Of a DNA stretch of 64,000 bases, positions 57,941-64,000 are shown one piece after another. The translations under genes and the position numbers were made by a program. The stretch covers positions 248,001-312,000 of the forward strand of contig NZ_JAHLYT010000071.1 of the NCBI RefSeq assembly GCF_025128095.1, read 5' to 3'. Under the pieces are notes generated by a model. That model was not told where the DNA came from. It did not search any database and saw only the letters and a program-made list of their open reading frames with translations. The DNA comes from Synechococcus sp. CS-1328. Its GTDB lineage: Bacteria > Cyanobacteriota > Cyanobacteriia > PCC-6307 > Cyanobiaceae. Positions within the stretch are counted from its first letter, which is position 1. The number at the start of each line of letters is the position of its first letter.

Positions 57941-58879
57941 TCAGCGGGAGGGGCAGAGCATCCCCAGCGCCGCCAGCCGCACTTCCAGCGCACGCCAGTC
58001 AAAGCTGCGGGGATCGGCTCGCTCACCGCCGAGATCGACGTAGCGGTGGGTGGTGATGTTCTGGGGCGGGAAGTCGAAACGCCGCATCCAGTCGGTTAGC
58101 ACCACCGCCATGGCGTCGTACTGGGCGGAGCTGTAGCCGCTGTGGCCGGGGCCATCGTCTTCACCGTCCAGCGGGGTTTCGAGGCTGAGATGCAAGGCGA
58201 AGTTGTTGACCGAACCACTCACCTTGGGATTGGTGATCACCCAGAGACCGTTGAAGGCGGAGTTGCCGGCCCCGAAGGCCCGCTGGGACGGATCCACCGT
58301 GTTGATCACCGCCCCATCTCCGCCGATCAAGGTGTGATAGCTGACCTGATCGTCGTCGTTCGGATGGGGGGTGACGAAGGTGTTGAGGGCTGAGCCGATG
58401 CCGTAGACGGTTTCGTGCAGCACCACCACCTTCGGGGTGGGATCCACCGGATTGCCGAAGGCATCGTGATCGAAGCGGCTGCCGAAATTGCTGGGATCGA
58501 TCTGCACGCGCTGGGGGTTGTTCTGCAGAACGGCCAGGCGGTTCTCCAGCCGTTGGCGCAGGGCTGCCGGAGCTGGCGCGCAGGATGGGCGCAAGGGGGA
58601 GCGCCAGACGTGCCCCTGGGGTGGTGGGGGAGCCTGACGACGACCCGACGCTGGCGCCATCGGCGCCTGGCGCACCTCCTGCAGGATCTCCAGCAGAGAG
58701 GGGCTGCCTTCGGCACCGGTGGCGGAGGCGATCAGCTGGCGCGCCATCCAGCCCAGCCCTCCCAGGCCCAACACACCGGCAGCACCGATGGCCACCAGGG
58801 CCGGGGGGGCGATCACGGTGGCAGTGGGAGCCGTCCGGCGGCGCCAACGCCGCCGCAGCGCCACGCGGGCCCGCCTCAT
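57941..58879 (-). CDS. N-acetylmuramoyl-L-alanine amidase (Amidase_2 type)
   Basis: A 312-residue envelope enzyme that cuts the amide bond between muramic acid and the stem peptide. The N-terminus (MRRARVALRRRWRRRTAPTA) is very basic and followed by a transmembrane anchor (IAPPALVAIGAAGVLGLGGL). The catalytic domain (about 160-312) has the zinc-type ligands VVLHETVYGIG, FALHLSLETPLDG and ITTHRYVDLGG, where the last His and the Asp of RADPRSFDW complete the Amidase_2 pattern. The ATG overlaps the M61 peptidase stop (ATGA at 58876-58879), so translation is coupled. Confidence 0.88.
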   Translation of the reverse strand: MRRARVALRRRWRRRTAPTATVIAPPALVAIGAAGVLGLGGLGWMARQLIASATGAEGSPSLLEILQEVRQAPMAPASGRRQAPPPPQGHVWRSPLRPSCAPAPAALRQRLENRLAVLQNNPQRVQIDPSNFGSRFDHDAFGNPVDPTPKVVVLHETVYGIGSALNTFVTPHPNDDDQVSYHTLIGGDGAVINTVDPSQRAFGAGNSAFNGLWVITNPKVSGSVNNFALHLSLETPLDGEDDGPGHSGYSSAQYDAMAVVLTDWMRRFDFPPQNITTHRYVDLGGERADPRSFDWRALEVRLAALGMLCPSR

Positions 58880-60642
58880 GGCACCACCCCGAACCAGGCC
58901 GAGCGTTGGGCGAGGGCAGCGGCGGCGGCGGTGGGATCCGCTTGCAGAGACCAGGCCTTCACCGCCGGCGGCCAGGGCTGCAGCCAATGGGCACGCACCA
59001 GTCCATCGCGGCAGACCAGCAGCTCCAGGGCTGGGATCTCAGCAACCAGGGCCCCAGCCTCGGCTGCAGCTGGGTTCCACGCCGGGCGAAGGGGATCGTT
59101 CCAGATCGCCTCCAGATCCGCGACAGCCCGGAGTCGCTGCCCATCCACCGCCAGCAGTTCGTCGCCTACATCGAGACCAGCCTGTTCGGCCGGGCCGCCC
59201 CGCACCACCCCCTTGACACGCAGAACCCCGGGGCCAGTCTCATCCAAACTGAGGCCCAGATCGGGGAGATCTTGCAGCTCCGGCAGCAACTGCAGGCCCA
59301 CCGTGGCGAGGTAGCCATCCAGATCGGGTTCATCCACCTCGGCGCTACCCTCCAGCCAACGGGGCAACAGGTGGGCCAGATCGGCAGCCTCAGCGGTGAA
59401 GGCCTCGAGCAGATCGGCCTCGCGGTACCCCCGTCCGCAGCGACCGAGCGCCGTCCAGAGCCGGCGCAGCACCTGGGCCAGGCAGGAGCCGGAGCGCCGC
59501 AGGTGCAGATCCAGCACCAGGGCGAGCACAGCACCCTTGAGGTAGTAGCTCACCTGGTTGTCGGGGGAATAGGCATCGGCCCGGTAGAGCTTCACCCAGG
59601 CCTCTTCACTGCTGCTGCGCAGGCTTTGCACCCGCCGCCCTCGGTTGAGGCGATAGCGGCTGAGATCAGCGCCGAGATCCTCCAGCAGGGCCGCTTCGTC
59701 GCTGCAACCGGCCAGCAGGGGCAGGAATTGGTCGAAGTAGCTGGTCACCCCTTCGGCAAACCAGAGGGTGGGCACGATCGCGGCGCTGCAGTAGTCGATT
59801 GGCGTCAGTTCCGCTGGTCGCAGGCGCCGCACGTTCCACTGGTGCAGGTACTCATGGGCCACGAGCTGCAGCAACTTGCGCCGGCCATCGGGCTTGGCCA
59901 GAGCACGGCGGCCGTACTGGAGCACGGTGCTGCGGTCGTGCTCAAGGCCGCCATAGCCGTTGTCCAGCAGGTGGAGCACGAACAAATAGTCCGGCGCTGC
60001 CGGTGCCGCTTCGCCGATCAGGCGGCAGCAGGCGAGGCAGACCATTTCCACATCGCTGAGCCAGGCCGGATCAAACGCCGGTAGATCACCGCCCCAACCC
60101 ACCCAGCGGTGGGGCACCCCAGCGACGGTGAAGGCATGGCTGGGGTGGGGGCCGGCTTCGACCGGCGTGTCGATCAGCTGATCGGCATCGGCGGCGCACC
60201 AGCGGCCCTGGTCGTTGCGCGGCAGGGGCACGAAGGGCTCCCACCCGTCTGGCAAGCGCAGCTCCAGTTCATGGGGAGACCATCGCTCGCCTTCCAGCAG
60301 CAGCAGCACCGCCGCCAGAGCGAGAAAGCCGTGGTCGCCGCAGAGGTGACAGGTGCGTACCGTCAGCTCGGTGGCCTGCAGGGCATAAGCGATCGTCAGG
60401 TCTTCCGGACCCACCCCATCGAGCTGCCAGAGGCTCGGCCCCAGCCGGCGGGGCTTCAGGACTCGGCCAGCCTGCAGCACCTCCAACCCTTCCAGGTGGC
60501 GCACGTACTCCCGCAGCAAATAGGAGCCGGGTGTCCAGCGCGGCAGGCTGAAACGCAGGCAAGCCGATCGGGGCTTGAAGGCCAGCCTGGCCCGCACCAG
60601 GTGCTGATGGGGCTCCGAAAGATCCAGCGTCAGCAAAGGCAC
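58876..60642 (-). CDS. M61 family peptidase with PDZ domain
   Basis: Zinc metallopeptidase of the glycyl aminopeptidase family, 588 residues. An N-terminal beta domain (SLPRWTPGSYLLREYVRHLE) precedes the thermolysin-like core with H263-E-Y-L-H267 in VAHEYLHQWNVRRL and the distal Glu in WFAEGVTSYFDQFL. A PDZ domain follows at about 455-530 (VVRGGPAEQAGLDVGDELLA). It starts at a GTG 13 bp downstream of ycf35 on the same strand; the amidase gene follows with a 4-bp overlap. No signal peptide is seen. Confidence 0.92.
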   Translation of the reverse strand: MPLLTLDLSEPHQHLVRARLAFKPRSACLRFSLPRWTPGSYLLREYVRHLEGLEVLQAGRVLKPRRLGPSLWQLDGVGPEDLTIAYALQATELTVRTCHLCGDHGFLALAAVLLLLEGERWSPHELELRLPDGWEPFVPLPRNDQGRWCAADADQLIDTPVEAGPHPSHAFTVAGVPHRWVGWGGDLPAFDPAWLSDVEMVCLACCRLIGEAAPAAPDYLFVLHLLDNGYGGLEHDRSTVLQYGRRALAKPDGRRKLLQLVAHEYLHQWNVRRLRPAELTPIDYCSAAIVPTLWFAEGVTSYFDQFLPLLAGCSDEAALLEDLGADLSRYRLNRGRRVQSLRSSSEEAWVKLYRADAYSPDNQVSYYLKGAVLALVLDLHLRRSGSCLAQVLRRLWTALGRCGRGYREADLLEAFTAEAADLAHLLPRWLEGSAEVDEPDLDGYLATVGLQLLPELQDLPDLGLSLDETGPGVLRVKGVVRGGPAEQAGLDVGDELLAVDGQRLRAVADLEAIWNDPLRPAWNPAAAEAGALVAEIPALELLVCRDGLVRAHWLQPWPPAVKAWSLQADPTAAAAALAQRSAWFGVVP

Positions 60643-60655
60643 CGGCAGCCGCGGA

Positions 60656-61000
60656 TCAAGGAACGAGCGTCACGCTGGCACCATCCAAAGAGGACTGGGC
60701 CTCCAGCAGGGCCAGCCGGCTGGCGTAGCGGCGGGTGAGATCGGAGAGCAGGCGCTGCAGCGTGTGCGAGCGGCTGATCCGCTGGAGATCGCCCACCAGA
60801 GCGAGGCTGCCATCCGCCGCGGGAGCCCAGCCAAGAACGCCGTGGCTACCCAACTCCACCTGCAGCTGCACCGGCTCACTCTCGCCGGCAAAACCCTTGA
60901 GAACACCACCCCAGCGGGGCTCAAAACCCATGGAGGTCAGACTGGCTGCCAGGCAATCGGCATCGCGCAGCACCGTGGGCAGGATGGAGAGATGGGACAT
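60656..61000 (-). CDS. ycf35: Ycf35 / DUF1257 family protein
   Basis: A 114-residue protein starting MSHLSILPTVLRDADCLAAS, with FEPRWGGVLKGFAGESEPV, GWAPAADGSLALVGDLQRIS and RRYASRLALLEAQ. This is the DUF1257 family known from cyanobacteria and red-lineage plastids as Ycf35; its function is unknown. The ATG at 61000 begins the conserved part; upstream codons lie antisense to purN. It heads a ycf35-M61-amidase unit. Confidence 0.88.
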   Translation of the reverse strand: MSHLSILPTVLRDADCLAASLTSMGFEPRWGGVLKGFAGESEPVQLQVELGSHGVLGWAPAADGSLALVGDLQRISRSHTLQRLLSDLTRRYASRLALLEAQSSLDGASVTLVP

Positions 61001-61739
61001 GGACGCCAGGCCCGCTTGGTTGAACCCTAGCGATTCCGGACTGGCAATCCAGTGGCCATTGCCACAACCACCATCCCAATCCCAGCCCCGATCCGAGTCG
61101 GAGCGGCACCCTCCCCTGCGGCTGGGGGTGATGGCTTCGGGCAACGGCACCAACTTCGAGGCTCTGGTACACGCCTGCCGCAGCGGGGCGCTGAACGGCA
61201 GGGTGGAGCGCCTGGTGGTGAACAACCCCGGTTGCGGCGCGGCGCAGCGGGCCGAGCGGCTGGGCATCCGCTGCCATACCCTCGACCATCGGCTGCAGCC
61301 CAGCCGCGAAGCGCTCGACCGGGCCCTGAGCGAGAGCTTCCAGGACGCTCAGGTGGACCTGGTGGTGATGGCGGGCTGGATGCGGATCGTCACGCCGGTG
61401 CTGATTGCCGCCTATCCCGATCGGCTGGTCAATATCCACCCCTCGCTGTTGCCCAGCTTCCGCGGCGTCGATGCGGTGGGGCAGGCCCTGGCGGCAGGGG
61501 TGCGGCTGGCGGGCTGCACCGTTCACCTGGTCTGCGAGGCGGTGGACAGTGGCCGGATCCTGATCCAGGCCGCCGTTCCGGTGCTCGACGGTGACGATCG
61601 CGCCAGCCTCGCCGCGCGCATTCAGGTGCAGGAGCACCGCATCCTGCCGCTGGGGGTCGGCATCGCCGCCCAGCGGCTCAGGGATAGAACGGCAGCAGGG
61701 GCAGCCCGGTGGCGGCCGGCAGACCCGCCATCAGGTTGA
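60999..61739 (+). CDS. purN: Phosphoribosylglycinamide formyltransferase
   Basis: Third step of purine synthesis, using 10-formyltetrahydrofolate. The core starts at PPLRLGVMASGNGTNFEAL, and has FQDAQVDLVVMAGWMRIVTP, the catalytic NIHPSLLPSFRGVDAVGQAL (Asn-His) and CTVHLVCEAVDSGRILIQAA (Asp). The ATG at 60999 overlaps the divergent ycf35 start, so the true start may be further in; no good ATG follows before the fold, but a TTG (61019) or the GTG in LGV are options. Its 3' end overlaps argC by 62 bp, tail to tail. Confidence 0.9.
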   Translation: MDARPAWLNPSDSGLAIQWPLPQPPSQSQPRSESERHPPLRLGVMASGNGTNFEALVHACRSGALNGRVERLVVNNPGCGAAQRAERLGIRCHTLDHRLQPSREALDRALSESFQDAQVDLVVMAGWMRIVTPVLIAAYPDRLVNIHPSLLPSFRGVDAVGQALAAGVRLAGCTVHLVCEAVDSGRILIQAAVPVLDGDDRASLAARIQVQEHRILPLGVGIAAQRLRDRTAAGAARWRPADPPSG

Positions 61740-62766
61740 GGCACTGCACCCCCTGGCCCGCCTGGCCCTTGATCAGGTTGTCGACGGCACTCATCACGAT
61801 CAGCTGGCCGGTGCGGGGATCCACCTGCACGCTGATCAGGGCGCGGTTGGTGCCCCTTACCCATTTGGTCGAGGGATAGGTCCCCACCGGCAGCACCTCG
61901 ACGCAGTCGGCATGGCGGTAGGCGGCGGCGAGCACGGTGGTGCAGTCGTCGGCGGTGAGGCCCGGATCCCGTAGCCGCCCGTACACCGTCGCCAGCAGCC
62001 CCCGCACCATCGGCATCAGGTGCGGCGTGAACTGCAGCTGGATGGCGCGCCCGGCGGCCTCACCGGCCAGCTGCTCGATCTCACTGGTGTGGCGGTGACC
62101 GACCACGCCGTAGGGCGCCACCGCTTCGCTGGCCTCGGCCAGCAACAGGTGCTCCTTGGCGGCCCGGCCACCGCCGGAGGTGCCCGTCTTGGCGTCGATC
62201 ACGATGCCGCGGGTCTCGATCAGACCCTGCTGCAGAAAGGGGAGCAGGCCCAGCAGGCTGGCGGTGGGGAAGCAGCCGGGCGCCGCCACCAGTCGGGCGC
62301 CGCGAATGCGCTCTTCCGCCCACTCCACCAGGCCATAGACCGCCTCCTGGCACAGATCGCTGTCGCTGCGGGGAACCTGGCGCGCTTCGGCGGCATAGAC
62401 CTCCTGCCATTGGCTGAGGGAGCGGTAGCGGTAGTCGGCGGAGAGGTCGACCACCTTCACGCCCCGCTCCAGCAAAGGCGGCACCAGTTGGGCCGCCAGG
62501 CCATTCGGCAGGCTGAGCACCGCCAGATCCGCCGCCGCCGCGATCTCCTCGGGGTCGGGTGACTGGACCACGGGATCCCCCGGTAACGGCAGGAACGGCA
62601 CCAGATCCCGCCAGCGCTTGCCGGAACTGCGTTCACCGCCGAGATAGGTCACCTGCAGCTGCGGATGCTGATGCAGCAGCCGCAGGGTCTGCAGACCGCC
62701 GTATCCGGTGGCTCCGATCACCGCCACCCGGGCAACGGTCGCGGCAGGGACGGAGGAGGGAGCCAT
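61678..62766 (-). CDS. argC: N-acetyl-gamma-glutamyl-phosphate reductase
   Basis: Third step of arginine synthesis, NADPH-dependent. The 362-residue protein has the Rossmann motif VAVIGATGYGGLQTLRLL, the catalytic cysteine in VAAPGCFPTASLLGLLPFLQ, DAKTGTSGGGRAAKEHLLLA and the histidine segment HRHTSEIEQL. It starts at the ATG at 62766, 68 bp from the divergent ribBA start. Its 3' end overlaps purN. Confidence 0.96.
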   Translation of the reverse strand: MAPSSVPAATVARVAVIGATGYGGLQTLRLLHQHPQLQVTYLGGERSSGKRWRDLVPFLPLPGDPVVQSPDPEEIAAAADLAVLSLPNGLAAQLVPPLLERGVKVVDLSADYRYRSLSQWQEVYAAEARQVPRSDSDLCQEAVYGLVEWAEERIRGARLVAAPGCFPTASLLGLLPFLQQGLIETRGIVIDAKTGTSGGGRAAKEHLLLAEASEAVAPYGVVGHRHTSEIEQLAGEAAGRAIQLQFTPHLMPMVRGLLATVYGRLRDPGLTADDCTTVLAAAYRHADCVEVLPVGTYPSTKWVRGTNRALISVQVDPRTGQLIVMSAVDNLIKGQAGQGVQCLNLMAGLPAATGLPLLPFYP

Positions 62767-62802
62767 GCCGAATTGGCGGGAACGGCAGATCGTACCGGGC
62801 TC

Positions 62803-62808
62803 TATAAA
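62803..62808 (+). promoter_or_regulatory. Possible -10 box (TATAAA) of ribBA
   Basis: CTCTATAAAGG lies about 25-30 bp ahead of the proposed ribBA start, in the short argC-ribBA divergent spacer. The hexamer fits a cyanobacterial -10 element; a -35 box is not clear. Confidence 0.35.
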
Positions 62809-62834
62809 GGACTATTGCGACTCGGTCGCTGGCC

Positions 62835-64000
62835 TTGACCGCCCTTTCCGAACCGTTCCAGATCGAGACCATCGCCTTCGACGCCATCGCCGACGCCCTG
62901 GCGGCCATTCGCAACGGCGAATCGATCGTGGTGGTGGACGACGAAAACCGCGAAAACGAAGGCGACCTGATCTGTGCCGCCCAGTTCGCCACCCCCGAAC
63001 AGATCAACTTCATGGCCACCGAGGCCCGGGGCCTGATCTGCCTGGCCATGGAGGGGGAGAGGCTCGATGCCCTCGATCTGCCCCTGATGGTGGATCGCAA
63101 CACCGACAGCAACCAGACCGCCTTCACGGTGAGCGTCGACGCCGGACCGGAAAACGGCGTCAGCACCGGCATCTCTGCCGAGGACCGGGCCCGCACCATC
63201 CAGGTGGCGATCCATCCCCACTCGAGGCCGGCTGATCTGCGGCGCCCTGGACACATTTTCCCCCTCAGGGCCCGCCAGGGCGGGGTGCTGAAACGGGCCG
63301 GCCACACGGAAGCGGCCGTGGACCTGGCCCGCCTCTCTGGCCTATATCCCGCCGGAGTGATCTGCGAGATCCAGAACCCGGACGGCTCGATGGCCCGCCT
63401 GCCTCAGCTGGCGCGCTACGCGCGGCTGCATGGCTTGCGGCTGATCTCGATCGCCGACCTGATCCGCTACCGACTCGACACCGAACGCTTCGTGCGTCGC
63501 CAGGCGGAGGCCGCCCTGCCCAGCGCCTTCGGCACCTTCCGCGCGATCGGCTACCGCAACGAACTCGACGGCAGCGAGCACGTCGCGATCGTCAAGGGCA
63601 GCCCGGAGACCTCCACCGGCCCGGTGCTGGTGCGGGTGCACTCCGAATGCCTCACCGGCGACGCCTTCGGCTCGCTGCGCTGCGATTGCCGGCCCCAGCT
63701 GGAGACCGCCATGCAGATGATCGAGGCCGCCGGAGAAGGCGTGGTGGTGTATCTGCGCCAGGAGGGCCGCGGCATCGGACTGATCAACAAGCTGCGGGCC
63801 TACAGCCTCCAGGATGGTGGCCTCGACACCGTGGAAGCCAACGAACATCTCGGCTTTGCGGCAGACCTGCGCAACTACGGCGTCGGCGCTCAGATTCTCA
63901 GCGACCTGGGCGTACAGCGGCTACGGCTGATCACCAACAATCCCCGCAAGATCGCCGGTCTGGGCGGCTATGGGCTTGAGGTGGTGGATCGGGTGCCCCT
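62835..64000 (+). CDS. ribBA: Bifunctional DHBP synthase / GTP cyclohydrolase II (3' end outside window)
   Basis: Starts riboflavin synthesis. The N-terminal DHBP synthase domain has [38 protein letters not shown] and the [16 protein letters not shown] motif. The C-terminal GTP cyclohydrolase II domain has [20 protein letters not shown] (zinc cysteines) and [17 protein letters not shown]. The frame is open to the right edge of the window, where about 388 residues have been read; the full family has about 550. The start is uncertain: a TTG at 62835 fits the family length, and no ATG or GTG lies between an upstream stop at 62805 and the conserved region. It is divergent from argC. Confidence 0.93.
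   Translation, partial: MTALSEPFQIETIAFDAIADALAAIRNGESIVVVDDENRENEGDLICAAQFATPEQINFMATEARGLICLAMEGERLDALDLPLMVDRNTDSNQTAFTVSVDAGPENGVSTGISAEDRARTIQVAIHPHSRPADLRRPGHIFPLRARQGGVLKRAGHTEAAVDLARLSGLYPAGVICEIQNPDGSMARLPQLARYARLHGLRLISIADLIRYRLDTERFVRRQAEAALPSAFGTFRAIGYRNELDGSEHVAIVKGSPETSTGPVLVRVHSECLTGDAFGSLRCDCRPQLETAMQMIEAAGEGVVVYLRQEGRGIGLINKLRAYSLQDGGLDTVEANEHLGFAADLRNYGVGAQILSDLGVQRLRLITNNPRKIAGLGGYGLEVVDRVP

Overview
The window is a GC-rich (about two-thirds G+C by eye), densely coded stretch of a picocyanobacterial chromosome of the Synechococcus/Cyanobium type. The diagnostic genes are apcD (allophycocyanin alpha-B of the phycobilisome core), ycf35, hemJ, the short cyanobacterial hfq, DUF3370, DUF1995 and DUF4330 genes, and the cyanobacterial order RNase II/R - rpsR - rpmG - pheT. 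No rRNA, tRNA, CRISPR array, prophage or intact insertion sequence was seen.

Layout: 1-8.2 kb is housekeeping (end of an FAD oxidoreductase, RNase II/R, S18, L33, PheT, an RlmD-type 23S rRNA methyltransferase, apcD with a clear terminator). 8.2-10.1 kb is a gene-poor, partly lower-GC spacer with repeats and a strong 17-bp hairpin. 10.1-20.5 kb holds an RHH/J-domain protein, an exported DUF3370 protein, a sigma factor, an Ap4A phosphorylase-like HIT protein, a SpoIID/LytB protein, PhzF, GpsA, an SDR and small conserved genes. 20.5-31.2 kb carries ilvE-metH (B12-dependent methionine synthase) divergent from cobN (B12 cobalt insertion), then a PHP protein and HemJ. 31.2-40.5 kb is the accessory part: a DUF6398-like protein, a multiply broken pyruvate/indolepyruvate decarboxylase pseudogene, a grrP-grrA-grrM radical-SAM RiPP operon, an exported histidine phosphatase, an EF-hand protein, an AT-rich spacer and two convergent Rieske oxygenases. 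40.6-64 kb returns to core genes: FeS-type photolyase, uvrC, flavin reductase, coaD, a DivIVA-like coiled-coil protein, PBP4, DUF4330, DUF1995, cysteine desulfurase, dapF with an unusual C-terminal extension, hfq, leuS, pgi, a lysozyme-like protein, an amidase, an M61 peptidase, ycf35, purN, argC and the start of ribBA.

The most notable system is the grr operon: a Sec-exported precursor with ten aromatic-X-Asn motifs, about eight residues apart in its C-terminal part, is translationally coupled to its radical SAM/SPASM maturase and preceded by a periplasmic substrate-binding-like protein. The class is known (grr/triceptide cyclophane RiPPs); this member's core and its flanking genes are worth study. 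A second, unexplained theme is that short degenerate tandem repeats (periods 10-23 bp) often start exactly at a gene's stop codon and run into the intergenic space; low-complexity inserts of similar character occur in RlmD, MetH, UvrC and DapF.
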